A stretch of DNA of 64,000 nucleotides, from contig NC_026504.1 of NCBI RefSeq assembly GCF_000182925.2, positions 682,001 through 746,000 on the forward strand, read 5' to 3'. Positions 10,530-22,085 of this stretch are shown piece by piece. Origin of the DNA: Neurospora crassa OR74A. Lineage: Eukaryota; Ascomycota; Sordariomycetes; Sordariales; Sordariaceae. A program made the position numbers and the translations under genes. Position 1 is the first letter of the stretch; every line of letters begins with the position of its first letter. The notes under the pieces are model-generated. The model had not been told where the DNA came from. It made no database searches and saw nothing but the letters and a program-made list of their open reading frames with translations.

Positions 10530-11664
10530 ATGGACTTTGCTGCCAAAGAAAGGATCGTCGAGTTCAGTGGCGCTCTTTTCACTGCCATCGAGATTCCCAT
10601 CTGGGGTTCATGACACCGACCGACCTCAAAGTGAGGCTCAGTTCAGATCTCAACTCACCAACCGTCTCACCACTCAAGCAAACCAACCATGGCATCACGT
10701 CGTGTCGTACAGCGTCACTCCCAAGCCCTTCGAATATGAGAGTTTCACATCTCGCAGCGACCCGACAGCCGGGCAGGTATTCCAACAGTCGATACCAACG
10801 GGTATGACGGTCAGAAGTTTCCATAGCCATCCGTGTGCTTTATCCGTCCACTCAAACCCCGCAAAGTAAGTGTTTCAGATATTTCACTTACCAACTCACC
10901 CATTCATCTGACTATCAACTAACTCTCATTACTTAGCCCAGGTGCTCAAGAATCTCATCATCAGCTTCGACAAGACCTTCATTCGCTTCGAGCTTCTGGA
11001 CGGTACCACTAAGAATATCAGAGACAACGACACGATCAACGAAAGATTGACTGAAGAGGATGGAGTGGGCGACCGGCCACCCCGATTTTGTATATTTTAC
11101 CGGCCATCTCTTGGTGTCAGCCAACGACCCATATCCCGCCGAGATGTAAGACCCAAGTCATTATTCACATGTTGCTTATCCTTTCCTTTCACACAACTCA
11201 TTCGCATCAACGTGAAAGAAACGGCAAAAAGGGTATGGTTTCCGTGTTCATTTTGCCATTTTCCCTTTCGCGCCATTTCTCCATTTCCACTTCTATGATA
11301 CTGATTCATGGTATATTTGCATTGTAGGTGAAACTTTGACACAAGGAAAAGCTTTTCTCCAGCCTAGCCCAACCGCCACCGCTTCGTGCTCGTCGTTAGT
11401 TCCAATCCAATACGAAAATCGATTAGTCTTCCTCGCTTCGATCGGTTGAACAACTTCATGCTCGAATGGAACCGACGCCCGCCATTCGTTCAACATGATC
11501 CATCACATTTTGATGTGCCCAACTGTCTCCGGATCAAGTTGCCGGGCGGGGTGAACCCTGTCAACTTTATCAAATCACAAACTTCTCTACCACATGCTGA
11601 ACACTGCCAGTCCATCGATGGAGACAACATGTCCCTTTTTGAAGCCCGTCACTACGCCGCATGA
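10530..11664 (+). pseudogene. Unrecognised coding fragments, probably a decayed or multi-exon gene
   Basis: Several stretches read like real protein but lie in different frames. They are an ATG at 10530 giving MDFAAKERIVEFSGALF, a stretch near 10600-10865 (with SYSVTPKPFEYESF), one at 10942-11150 (with LLDGTTKNIRDNDTINERL) and one at about 11430-11580 (with FDRLNNFMLEWNRRPPF). GTAAGT at 10866 and CTTAG near 10935 could bound one intron, but I could not build a single frame through all parts. I do not recognise the family. It may be a broken gene or one with unusual introns. Confidence 0.35.
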
Positions 11665-11808
11665 TCAGATTGAGACGCAACTGCATCCCCTACTCTCTAC
11701 TAGTGCAGGCCGCTGCAGGGAAACAGAGCCGCTCCAAGTTGATGTAGAAACCGTCCCGGTCAAAGAACTGCGGATTCCAATTCGGCCGACGGTTTATCCC
11801 CGGCTTGG

Positions 11809-11824
11809 CGGCTACTGTGCCCGT
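11809..11824 (+). promoter_or_regulatory. Diverged distal element upstream of MT4
   Basis: GCGGCTACTGTGCCCG differs at two positions from CGGTTACCGTGCCCG plus its common leading G. It lies about 570 bp before the ATG, near the spacing seen for MT1 and MT2. The CCG half-site is lost (CTG). Confidence 0.35.
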
Positions 11825-12004
11825 CTTGGCTTGCACAGTTGAATGGGGTGAATATCCTGACGGCCATTGAAGAATGTAACGCTCTTTGGTGGATTCAACT
11901 GTTGATCCGGCGACCGACCTTGAGACGTTGCAACGTTCGGTGGCAGGGGACTGCAGGATACCACAGGCATGGCATAGCAAACACAAGCTATTTGGATCCC
12001 GCAG

Positions 12005-12040
12005 TGTGCAGAAGCGATGTTTGGCACCTGTCGATTGGTC
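12005..12040 (+). promoter_or_regulatory. Mid-promoter block shared by MT4 and MT2
   Basis: GTGCAGAAGCG, TTGGCACCTGTC and GATTGGTC match the block at 6219-6253 upstream of MT2 in order and spacing. Confidence 0.5.
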
Positions 12041-12155
12041 AGATATACACCCCTGGAAATCCAAAACCCAGTCTTCCACGACAGTCTCACCAGTTGCATT
12101 GCCCTTGCACCGCATCAGGAAGGAACTTTAGCGATTTGTGGTCTCTCGTGCGCGC

Positions 12156-12165
12156 TTCACAGTAA
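12156..12165 (+). promoter_or_regulatory. Proximal shared element upstream of MT4
   Basis: TTCACAGTAA lies about 214 bp before the ATG and is preceded by TGCGCGC. It keeps the left half of the palindrome while the right half has diverged. Confidence 0.4.
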
Positions 12166-12378
12166 CGCGACCATGAAAGGGACTGTACACTCTTGCCTTT
12201 GCCGTACGATACTCCTCTCCACCAAAATGGTACAAAGACCTGCCCATGGAACGACTCTCTCCCAAGTCCCAGATCCTCAATTTACGACGCCGCACATTTT
12301 TCCCCAGTGCTTCTGGCTTCTTTACTTTCGCTCCCCCGACACCGAACCGACTCGGCTGTCCTTGCCGCTGTCACAACC

Positions 12379-13847
12379 ATGAGTTCCAGCGCGCAAAGCC
12401 CCCGAAGCCCCAAGAGCCCCCAGAGCCCCCAGAGTCCCACGGGCAAAGCGACCTCGCCGGCACCAGCAGCTGCCCCGGCCCCGCTAAGCGCTGCTGCGCA
12501 AACCGCAGCTGGCATTCTTCCTGCAACCCATTGGACGGAGCAACCGGTAACTACCTCGAGCGTTCCTGATCACAAAATTGGCTTGCACTTGCTGATAGGT
12601 CGACCCATGTTTGCAGCTTCCCGAAGATGATGTCGACGATGGGGCATCTAGCCTCGGGTCATTTAATTCCACCACAGCTTCCATAAGCTCGAGCATTTTT
12701 CACTACCGCGAAGTTCACGGGAGGACATATCACGCTGAAATGGGTAGGGCCGAGGCATGGCAGCCCAATGACCAACGCCACCTTGATGCGATGGAGCTCG
12801 TGTAAGTTTCTGCACAATCCTCTGGCAACGCATCCCTACCTTCTCGGATCAACAACTAACAGCCGGGGAAGGCATCACGCCGTTATGGTCACACTGGGAG
12901 GGAAGTTATTTTCGTCGCCTCTCGAACCAAAGAAGGTTCAGAAGGTGCTGGATGTTGCGACGGGTGCTGGCCTGTGGGCGATGTAGGTTTTGTCCTCAAC
13001 GTCATCTTCTAAATCCTGATTGACTCAGGTGCCTGTTAGACGACTTACTTGGTCGCACATGGATGGCTAACTCAATTGCATATTTAGCGACTTTGCCGAC
13101 GAGTTTCCCAATGCTGAAGTTATAGGAACTGATGTCTCTCCTATCCAGCCTTCTTGGGTACCCCCGAACGTTAAGTTTGAGCTAGAGGATTGCAACCAAG
13201 AATGGACCTGGCCCGAAAATACATTTGACTTCGTCAACCTTCGTCTACTTGTAGGTATTGTTGACGATTGGTATGCCCTCTTCAGGAACGCCTATCGAGT
13301 CGCTAAGCCTGGAAGCTATGTGGAAAGTTATGATACAGGATGTCATCTGCTGTCTGACGACGGAACAGTAAAGGAAGGTAGTGCTCTTGAGCAATGGGGC
13401 AAGGTCTTTCGCGAAGGTGGCAAAAAGCTTGGAAGAACGTTTACAATATACGAAGAAGATCTCCAGCGGAAAGGAATGGAGGCAGCTGGGTTTGTTGATA
13501 TTGAGTTCAAGGATATCATACTTCCGTATGGCGGATGGCACTCTGATAAGGAACTCGCGGAAATTGGTGTTTGGTGGAAGATGGCCATTGAGGCGGATCT
13601 TGAAGGTAAGCTCGCTTGTCATGAACACCGTTGCAACTCTTTCACCTCCCGCTTCCTGAATGCGACTTCATCCAGTCAATTCTGATGATACGCTCTAGGT
13701 TACGTCAACTACATCTGGAACAACGTCCTTGGTTGGACACCGGATGAAGCGAAAGCCTTTACCCGTCACGTGAGAAGGGACATGAATAATCCCAACATCC
13801 ACGGGTATCTCATGGCACGTGTTGTATGGGGTCGCAAGCCGGAATAG
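12379..13847 (+). CDS. LaeA-like SAM-dependent methyltransferase, copy 4 (MT4)
   Basis: Five exons (12379-12546, 12617-12801, 12872-12982, 13088-13605, 13699-13847) give about 376 aa. The N-terminus has SPRSPKSPQSPQSPTGK repeats, then ILPATHW. The intron plan is identical to MT1. SAM motif I reads VLDVATGAGLWAI: the first Gly of the usual DxGxGxG is Ala, a change shared with MT7. The motif AKPGSYVES replaces the family CKPGGYVES. The C-terminus is GRKPE. The frame and splice sites are intact, so the gene is probably expressed, but SAM binding could be altered. Its nearest relatives by motif I are MT4 and MT7 together. Confidence 0.9.
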
Positions 13848-16368
13848 GCATCTCAATGGTGGGAACAGTTGGTGGCGCCGTATTGACCGGCAGGACAGAT
13901 AGAGGGGGAGGGGGGAATTGGTCGCCGAGATACGTTGCAGTTTGGAGTACATACAAATGCAATTTTCCATCTGGCAATGATGAGACATGACATTCATTTC
14001 CTATGAATTCATCAGGTTTCGTTGATGCGTTACGTTACCAATCCCCATCTCCCATCGGTCGCTACTTCTGGTGTTTCCGTCCACGAATCGTCCTGACAGC
14101 CACGCCCACAGTGACCAAAGCTAACAAGTCCCGGACCCTGTTTTTAGCAACCGTCTCGGGCTTTTCCATGTTGTCTGTCCCGAGATCAACTACACGGCAT
14201 ATTCATATTACCTGGTCAGGCTAACAGTCAACTCACGGCTTTGATCATGTCGCTTAATAAAACGGCGTACGGTGTAGCGAGCTTCGGCTTGTGTACGCTC
14301 CGCATAACATCGAGGTTATACGAATCGACAATGACATTATGAATTTTACCTCCAGTGATACCTCTTTCCAGGGCGCCACGTGTTGAACCATACGGAAGGG
14401 AGTGATCACGGTGAACGACGTCTGTGGTGGTGAAAGTCTTGATTGAAGAAGAAAGATGAGATCCGATTTATAGGTATACAGGAGACCCATGTGTGGATCG
14501 TATCCACTAGTGCCAGAAGAATGCTAAGAACTGGTGATGGCTTCAACAGCAGGGAACTCATGGAAGCGGCGATGAACACGCCGGCGGATTCACAGCGCCA
14601 CAGAACCAGGAGCGCAATACTATGAATATCTAGCTATAGCAACTCTGGAGTTGCCGGGTCTGGCTATTAAGCAATACACCATTGGTTCTCCCACTACCTT
14701 AACGTCCCTACGTGTTGCACTACCCGTAGTCACCTTAACCTACCTCGCCCCTACAATCCTGGCTCTCAAGTCTTCATTACAACACACGGGAAGTAGGGAA
14801 CTTCCACAGACATTGACTGAACTTCTGGTTATCGGACTCCAGGTCTGTGTGTTGCTAAGAGAAGATCGAAATCAGTCAGTCATTATCAAACAACACGTTA
14901 TAATGCTCATTCATCAAAATTCACTCCGAGAAGCGTCAAGTGGGGGTACAGTAGTCTCCTCCATACGTACCTGCCTACCTAGGTTCTTACATTTTCCTGT
15001 TCCTAAGTACCTACAGACCGAGACACAATCACCAGAGTCCGACCTACTCTCTAGCCTTCTTCCTAGGAACCCTATCGTCATACTGTACACTCTCCTTGTA
15101 TTCTCTTCCGCCTCCAACTTCACCTTCTCACAGTAAGCATGCAACCAGATCTTCCTCAGGCAAATCACTTCGCAATACATAGGCACCGAATCCCTGGGAG
15201 AATCGACCGCCTTCATCGTCTCACTCCTCTCTTGCCTCGGTAGCAGCAAACTCGCCAAAGCTGACAACCTCATAACCTCCAGGAAGAAATCAGACATAAT
15301 CCGTAAGTATACTGCCCGATTAAGTGCATTTCATGCCCACCAAATAAGTGGGGAAGACGTGTTGCCACATAGGAGTACTGTGAATTGGATTCATCAATAT
15401 CCTGCCTTTTCACACCTATGTTTCCAAAGGAGTAACCCTCCGCACACCCTACCCATTCCCTACATACACCCGAAATCCAGAAATTGTGGGACTATGCAGC
15501 TGATGACACCTGACATTGTAAATTCGATTTTTGGGTCATTTCTTTCACGCTCAGATTTTCCATACGGTTAATTGCACCCATTACCGCCAGCCATTTGCAC
15601 GTCGTATACTAACCTTACCCCCAACATACATGTAGTGATCTCGCTCAAATCAATGAAGTTCCACTTCCATGGTCTACAACCTCTCTTGATTGCGTGCGCC
15701 CGCTGATGGTTTTATATATGAACTGTAGGTGGGTAACCCAGAAATCTGACCCAGGTGCCTAACATTCAAAACGTGTAAAGTTACAGCCAAAACATGGTAA
15801 TTTTCATGTCAGCTGCCTTGGAGATTCTGTGGTGTCTGTAGGGAATTGAAATCAACGTCTTGCGTAGAACTTTCAGTGGGCATGAAGGTTGCAGTATGTT
15901 TACTGCTCATTCCTGATTTGCCTAGAAGTTGAAAATCAATGCCCGGAGTCAATACGGTATGCAGGTGAGATAGCAAATGGAAAATTCAAATTTTGCCTAG
16001 AAAATGTAGTATCGGTTGAAAGAACCGAGGAAGTTGGCCTTCCAATCCGCCTTTGACCTTCGGCATAACACATAACATCCGTTGAACCGCTTTGAAATAG
16101 TCCATGTGAACTTCAATGAATCAATTGCCCCTGCCAGTAGGTAGATACGGTAGCACCGCAAGGAAAGACGAGATATTCTTGGACCAGAGTGCGGATGATC
16201 CGGCCAAAGATCCAATGTCCAAACACACAGCCATGTATCATCAAACCCTCTCCACGGTGTATACCCAACTACGGACGCCGAAGACTCCGTTTCATGTCAT
16301 GGCCTTGCTCCGTTGTTCAGTTCCATTGCCCTCAACACTCCGTTTCCCCAACATCGTTCACCACGCAC
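13848..16368. other. No recognised gene
   Basis: About 2.5 kb after MT4 shows only short, unconvincing open frames on both strands (for example about 161 codons at 14651-15136), none with a recognised motif. The stretch looks somewhat richer in A and T by eye. No transposon ends or tandem repeats were evident. Confidence 0.5.
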
Positions 16369-16977
16369 TTAGTCCTCCTCCAACCGCCTCCCGCCACCGC
16401 CCCAAAACTTGGGGTTCACCTTATCATCCGCGGCCCTCTCCGCCTTCCCATGCTTTTTCTCAAAGTCCCTATTATGCGCGTCCACTTCGGCCTGCTGTTC
16501 CTCGGTCAGCTTGGGCTTGTTCCCGGGCACGCTAGCGTTGCTGATCTTGGGCTGGGCCGGCGCGCTTGGATGGGAGCTCGAGAGGGGCTCGCCGCCACCG
16601 GTGCGGCCGCGGGCGTCGCCGTTCGCTAGACCGTCCGGCATGGCGAACTTGTCCGAGTCGGAGGTTGAGGATGAGGTTGAGGTTGAGGTGTTGGAATTCT
16701 CCTGGCCTTCGGAGGCGTTGGGGATCTGCCCCCCGGTGGGCGAGGAGCCCGTCTCGACGGCTTCCTTGGAGCGGGAACCGCCTGACTGGGCAGAGGCGTC
16801 CTCGGGGGATTTTGGAGAGGAGGTGCCCGTGGATTGACCCGAGGTCGTGGTGTTTCCGTAGCCGGCGGTGGATCGGAGATGGCGGGAGGTGTGGAGGGGT
16901 GCGACGCCGCCGGCGGGGAGAGTAGCGCGGGGCGTTGCGAAGGCTCGGAAAAGGGTGCGGGAGGCGAAGCGTTGCAT
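16369..16977 (-). CDS. Probable mitochondrial protein of unknown function
   Basis: One exon encodes 202 aa. The start at 16977 was chosen because it opens with MQRFASRTLFRAFATPRATL, an Arg-rich, acid-free, amphipathic sequence typical of a mitochondrial targeting peptide; an ATG 36 bp upstream would only extend it. The middle (about residues 35-125) is a Ser, Thr, Gly and Pro-rich disordered region. The C-terminal 45 residues are charged and more ordered, with KLTEEQQAEVDAHNRDFEKK and a terminal VNPKFWGGGGRRLEED. Short proteins with this layout are common in filamentous fungi, but I cannot name a function. It is convergent with MT4 and tail-to-head with the hydrolase gene next to it. Confidence 0.75.
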   Translation of the reverse strand: MQRFASRTLFRAFATPRATLPAGGVAPLHTSRHLRSTAGYGNTTTSGQSTGTSSPKSPEDASAQSGGSRSKEAVETGSSPTGGQIPNASEGQENSNTSTSTSSSTSDSDKFAMPDGLANGDARGRTGGGEPLSSSHPSAPAQPKISNASVPGNKPKLTEEQQAEVDAHNRDFEKKHGKAERAADDKVNPKFWGGGGRRLEED

Positions 16978-17365
16978 TGTTACTGGGTGTTTGAGAGTTG
17001 TGGTCTTTTGCAAGGCTGAATTAATGGAAGGGTGAGAGCTGGAAAGGATTGTGAATCTAGGGGCAGAGAAGCTGTGTTTTGTTTACGTGCTTGGGGCAGT
17101 CGGATGGCCAAAGAGGTACTCAATTGGCGTGACGTTATGGCTATGACATCACCACTCAGTGCAACCATGCCCGCTGATTCGCGGGGAAGAAGCAAGGAAA
17201 ATCGATGTACTGTGGAGATTCTAATATGATCCGTGATTCAACATAAAGCCGCCCACCTGACCAACCTCCAATGGCTTTCATGTTTTGAGAGCATCTGGAA
17301 CAGAGCAAAGCATATGGACGCTGTAAATCCTGTGATTGATTGGTCTGCTGAAGGAACAAGAAGGG

Positions 17366-18415
17366 TCAAACTTCACGCGTATTAAACCGATACTGATCAC
17401 CTCTGTCCAGGTACACGACCTTTTCACCTAGTCCCGCCTGTGCAACTGCCTCCTTAAAGTCATCCAATCCCGACAAGAACACATTGTAATCATCAAAATG
17501 CACTGGTATCGTCACATCCGGATCCATCAGCTGCATCAGCTTGACTCCCTGCTCCCCATCCATAGTCACCATAAGGAGCGGCAACTTTGGTCCCGGAATC
17601 GTGGTACCACCCAAGTGAACCAGCATCAGATCAATCTTTTCGTCCTTCAACCGCTGCGGAATCTCCTTCAGTTCATCCACAAACAGCGTGTCGCCCGAAA
17701 TGTAGATGCGATACCCCGTCTCGCCTCCATCCTCTGATCCATTAGCAGAGTAGTTCATCTCGATCAACCAGCCATTGGTCGGTGGGACAGCTCCCAGCAA
17801 TTCGTTTACAGCTGCCAGTGGACCGGGAGGGACATGCTTCCCCGGCATGCCCGCCACCTTGATCACCGGCTTCTTCCCTCCCGTGTCGCCCTTGTAGTTG
17901 ACCACGGGAAGGAGGATGGACTGGAAAAAGTCCAAGTCGTAAACGGCCTTGAAGGGGTCCTCCTTGCCCGCCAATGCCTGCTTCGCGTGCGGAGTGGAGA
18001 TGATGGGGAAGTCCCTGTTCAGGCTTTCCTCCACCAACTTGTCAAAGTGGTCTTCGTGGTAATGGGACAAGAGGATGCAGTCGAGCGGGGGCAAGGCGTC
18101 GATGTCGACGGCTGGGTTCTTGAGACGTTCCGCCGTGACACCCGGGCCCAGGTGGACGTGGTCGCCGGCGTGCAGGAAGTTCGGGTCAGTGAGGATGCGG
18201 ATGCCGTGCCATTCGATCACCGTGGTAGCGTTTCCGATGAAGTAGACGCTCCCGTTCTCTGGACCAGTCGAGGCCTTGGTCGGATGGGTCTTGACGTTGG
18301 CGACGGGGAGGACGGGTTCGGGCTCGTGGTGGTGATGGTGTTCTAGCTGGGCTTTGAGGAGAGGGATCCGCTTGCTGGGGTCGAGCTCGAGACGGTGGAC
18401 CAGTTGGGTCTCCAT
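17366..18415 (-). CDS. Metallo-beta-lactamase-fold hydrolase (UlaG/lactamase_B_2-like)
   Basis: A single exon of 349 aa. After a His-rich N-terminus (HHHHH near residues 26-30) the MBL fold begins with GNATTVIEWHGIRILTDPNF (61-80). The metal-binding signature is SHYHEDHFD at 117-125, a HxHxDH motif. SGDTLF at 240-245 and VHFDDY near 305-310 supply the further Asp and His ligands. This matches the beta-lactamase superfamily 2 group, which includes UlaG-like and NAPE-PLD-like enzymes. The substrate is not visible. There is no signal peptide or membrane segment, so it is likely cytosolic. It is intact, with no sign of transfer. Confidence 0.9.
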   Translation of the reverse strand: METQLVHRLELDPSKRIPLLKAQLEHHHHHEPEPVLPVANVKTHPTKASTGPENGSVYFIGNATTVIEWHGIRILTDPNFLHAGDHVHLGPGVTAERLKNPAVDIDALPPLDCILLSHYHEDHFDKLVEESLNRDFPIISTPHAKQALAGKEDPFKAVYDLDFFQSILLPVVNYKGDTGGKKPVIKVAGMPGKHVPPGPLAAVNELLGAVPPTNGWLIEMNYSANGSEDGGETGYRIYISGDTLFVDELKEIPQRLKDEKIDLMLVHLGGTTIPGPKLPLLMVTMDGEQGVKLMQLMDPDVTIPVHFDDYNVFLSGLDDFKEAVAQAGLGEKVVYLDRGDQYRFNTREV

Positions 18416-19397
18416 TTTGTTGTTCGAGCGACGAAGGCGATATTTGATTAACGGTCAAATTTCTGTTGATCCTGATCGTACCCTCCTTACCTTCGATTTC
18501 TTTCCTTGCTGTCGGCGTCGTTTGCTTTTTTCTTCCAAGAGCGTGCATGGATGTATGATGTAATCGATGTGGTCGGGGCAGGCACCCCGCGCGAGCCCGC
18601 GATACCTACCGGCCCGCGTCAACCCGTGGAGACGTTTTCTTTCCTCATCTCCCAGGCACCAGCATGTTGTCCATTCCTGCAGATCACTCCCCCATTTACA
18701 CCACAACACCAACTGATGGGATGTACTTTTTCAAAGTTGTGGGCGTCTTCAGGAACACTCATCAGGCCCTCATTTCTGATGGAATTCTCTGGCCAATCTC
18801 TATCGCGCGTAGAGTTTGAAATTCAGTCGGACGACTGGTAAGGGCGAGGTCAGCATTCAACTGCACCCAGTACTGCTTCGACAAAGCCGCGGCTGTTGGT
18901 TCATGAACTTGTGGTGTTTGTCAGTTTATCTCCCCTATTCAAATGATCATTGCTAACGGAGACAGACAGGACCAATATTCCCGGGCTTGAGATCCCCCGA
19001 TGCAGTGGACAGCTTGCCATGTCCATGACAACACATGGCCGGGTTAGGATTCTGCTCGCCCGCACTGCCGGCACGCTCCCGAACGCATACCGCAAGTCCA
19101 CGTTCAAGTTTGACCCATCGCATTTTACAAGGGTAAAATGTCACCCAATAGTCCATACCTCGGCCATTGCGGGGTAACGTCGCAACCGCTCTGTCGACAC
19201 CGTGTACGCGGCCAGCATCATTCTCAGGTGTTCCCAGCTAAGCCAGTGAAAACGAACCCCGCCAAAAGAATCCCGCCAGAGAAGCACTACCAACTGGACA
19301 TGTCACCGTAGCATGCGCTGCTACAAGGGGACGGACCCTATAGTCCATGCCGGCGTCGGACACCGTTGGCTCCCATTGGCGATGTCCATTCAATGAG
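18416..19397. other. No recognised gene upstream of MT5
   Basis: The left end is the promoter side of the hydrolase gene. The rest has only short open frames on both strands and no family motif. It likely contains the upstream region of MT5. Confidence 0.5.
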
Positions 19398-19412
19398 CGG
19401 TTACCGTGCCCG
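19398..19412 (+). promoter_or_regulatory. Distal shared element upstream of MT5
   Basis: An exact CGGTTACCGTGCCCG lies 223 bp before the ATG, closer than in the other copies. It is followed by ACTCGG, similar to ACTGGG after the copy upstream of MT6. Confidence 0.6.
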
Positions 19413-19446
19413 ACTCGGTTTCACCCCCGAGGATTCCTCTGCATTC

Positions 19447-19457
19447 TTCACAGTGGA
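19447..19457 (+). promoter_or_regulatory. Proximal shared element upstream of MT5
   Basis: TTCACAGTGGA lies about 164 bp before the ATG, identical to the MT3 element and preceded by CTGCATTC. Confidence 0.5.
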
Positions 19458-19620
19458 CATTGCCGGGAAATTGTACGGGTTTGTCCTCGCCGTGCGATAC
19501 CCCTCCCGCATTCTGTGAGTGTTTAAAAAGCTCACCCTTCGGCAGACTCGTCGCTTGTCAAGACCATAGTCAAATTCCTGCGTTTTCTCTTCATTTCAAT
19601 TCCCACGCACAGTCGCAAAA

Positions 19621-20970
19621 ATGTCGAGCTCCCAAAGTCCCAAGAGCCCCAAGGGCCCCGAGAGCCCCAGGAGCCCCGCGAGTCACGGGGGTAAAGCAGC
19701 TTCTCCTGAACCGAGCCCGGCACCACCTGCGATCGTGGCGCTCAGTGCCGAGGAAATTAGGGAAGCTGGTATCCTCCCAGGCGCCCACTGGACAGAGCAG
19801 CCGGTAATATTTACGTCTCCGCCTGCCACTTTACTCGATGAGTATCAACTGATTCGATCTTCTTCTGTCTAGATTGAGCAAGTAGACGACGACGGTGCCT
19901 CGACTATTGGATCCATTGCCTCCACAACAGCCTCCCTCACTTCGACTATTTTTGAGTACCGGACCGTCCACGGGAGAACCTACCATGGCGAGATTGGTAA
20001 TGCGGAATCATGGGAGCCTAATGATCAGCGTCATGTTGATTCCCTGGACATCTTTCACCACACTTTCATGCTTTCCCTTGGGGACAAACTTTTCCTCTCG
20101 CCGCTCGAAAAGAATAAGATCCACAAGGTGCTTGACGTTGGAACGGGTACCGGTCTTTGGGCAATGTAAGTCATGTATGCTGTCTTGACGCCTCCCATCG
20201 ACTAACAGTTCATTGCTGGAATGCAGTGACTTTGCCGATGAATTCCCGAACGCCGAAGTGATCGGAACCGACGTCTCTCCTATCCAACCTTCTTGGGTCC
20301 CTCCTAACGTTAAGTTCGAGTTGGATGATTGCAACCGAGAATGGACTTGGAACGAGGACTCCTTCGATTTCGTCCATCTTCGTATGTTGCTTGGAGTTGT
20401 ATCCAATTGGTCCGATATTTTCCGCAATGCTTTCCGTTGTGCTAGGTCAGGTGGATATGTCGAGAGTATGGTTTCCAGTGCCTTCTTTCGCAGTGATGAT
20501 GGGTCAGTTAAGAAGGGGAGCGCCTTGGAGCAGTGGCATAGTATTTTTTGGGAGGGCGGTAAAAAACTGGGAAGAACCTTCAGGGTCTTGGAGGATGATC
20601 TTCAGAAGAAGGCCATGGAGGAGGCGGGGTTTGTTGATATTGCAGTCAAGGATATCAAGATTCCCTTGGGCGCCTGGCCAGAGGATAAAAAGTTGGCTGA
20701 AATTGGCCTTTGGTGGAAGATGTCACTCGAATCAGACCTGGAGGGTAAGTTCCAATACTTTTTCGTCCTCTGTTGGCCCCTTACAAATTTCCGATGGATT
20801 GCCTGTACTAACCCGTACTTACAGGATACCTCAACTACCTTTGTAACGCTCTGCTGGGTTGGACTACAGAGGAGACTGCGGCATATTGTGCCCATGTTAG
20901 GAAAGAGTGGAATGATCCCAATATTCACAGCTATGTCTGGCTGCGTGTGGTGTATGGTCGGAAGCCGTAG
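19621..20970 (+). CDS. LaeA-like SAM-dependent methyltransferase, copy 5 (MT5)
   Basis: Four exons (19621-19803, 19873-20165, 20227-20744, 20825-20970) give about 379 aa. The N-terminus has SPKSPKGPESPRSP repeats, then ILPGAHW. The second MT1 intron is missing: MDIFHHTFM-type sequence runs straight through at about 20040-20075, which confirms the splice choice made in the other copies. Motif I is [18 protein letters not shown], then [16 protein letters not shown] and FDFVHLRML. CARSGGYVES replaces CKPGGYVES, so the usual Lys-Pro is lost. The stop falls one codon early (GRKP, no final Glu). Otherwise the protein is full length for the family. Confidence 0.9.
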
Positions 20971-21169
20971 GGAGAAAGGGAAATGCTGTAAGATAGGTTC
21001 ATCCTCTGGGCGGATGTCTTGCTCCAATCTCCTTTAGCAAAATGGACCAGCGCGCTACAAACTTGGGACACACATCTCTGGAATTCTCAGGAGAATCCAG
21101 CGTTTCTCTCCCTTTTTCTGATTAGAAGTGTTGGATTCTTTATCGGATGGCTGTATATGCGGAGGTGGA

Positions 21170-21240
21170 GGCCGAGACGGACGGGAGGTAGGGCAGACCA
21201 AGTTCGGGCCGTTCCGTACCCCGCCCTCTCCACCATAAAA
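21170..21240. repeat. Dispersed GC-rich block, copy 2
   Basis: GGGCCGTTCCGTACCCCGCC with flanking sequence resembles the block at 1500-1570. Read on the minus strand, both copies share GGNGNAGGGCGGGGTACGG followed by a similar 40-50 bp. Confidence 0.4.
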
Positions 21241-21867
21241 GTTCACATCGTTCCCTCGTGTGGTGGACAGTCGTCACCCACCGCTGTTGCAAATGCTAGA
21301 TTCATTGCAGTCACCTTCGGGGTATCTCCTTTCCTCTTCTTGAACCCACAATCAGTTACTTCTTGGTTCACATCGTTCTTCATGGTTTCACAGAGAGTGG
21401 TTCTCGCCATCGCCTCACTCGCCCATCAGCTCAGCTTGTCGTTCCTGGTCATCACTGGCTCCTCTTCACACTAGAAGAGTACTGAATATTTATACCCAAA
21501 ACCCGTCTCCTTGGACACGGTTTCTCCTGAGTGTCGGCACGACGTACACACCTATTGCTTGGATTTCGGTAAGAAGTAGGCCCTGTCACCAATTGCATTT
21601 TTGTTCCATTTGCTAACTCTTGCTTGCTAATAGGACTGACCTTCCAGCCATAGACCATCGGGTTACGGTTATCGGTCTTTTCGAAACTGGACAAGCCTGC
21701 GATCTCCAAATGACACCACTCGGCCAGTCCACACCCGACTTGATTTGGCGCTTTGCCGAGCTGCAAACACGTCTCCGACCAATCCAAACCGACCCGGATA
21801 AAGCGACTGTGCGCGATTCCAAACAGCCTGTGTGGGCCAAGGCACATGTCACCTCCGGCAACCTAGA

Positions 21868-21925
21868 TTAGTGGTTAGGGTTAGTGGTTAGGATTAGGTG
21901 TTAGGGTTAGGCGTTAGGGTTAGTT
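21868..21925. repeat. Interstitial telomere-like repeat (TTAGGG type)
   Basis: The tract reads TTAGTGGTTAGGGTTAGTGG, then TTAGGATTAGGTGTTAGGG and TTAGGCGTTAGGGTTAG. TTAGGG is the usual telomere unit of filamentous fungi. The units are degenerate (TTAGGG, TTAGTGG, TTAGGTG, TTAGGCG), as expected for an old internal tract and not for an active chromosome end. Confidence 0.75.
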
Positions 21926-22029
21926 CCGGGGGTGTAGGGGGCCGGTGAGAGGCCCCATCGTGTAAATGAAAGTTCAACGCTTTAGAAAAAGGTGGTTTTG
22001 AGCTCTTGTTGTCGTTGTCAAGACAATGA

Positions 22030-22085
22030 CATATGGTGGTAACCTTAGTAGTGACTTTGGTAGTAACCTTGGTGGTTACTTGCGG
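22030..22085. repeat. Short degenerate tandem repeat, unit about GTAACCTTGGTA
   Basis: Four to five diverged copies of GGTGGTAACCTTAGTAGTGA lie about 100 bp from the telomere-like tract. The unit of about 12 bp keeps frame, which produces an open frame with VTTK repeats on the minus strand, but nothing supports a gene. Confidence 0.5.
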
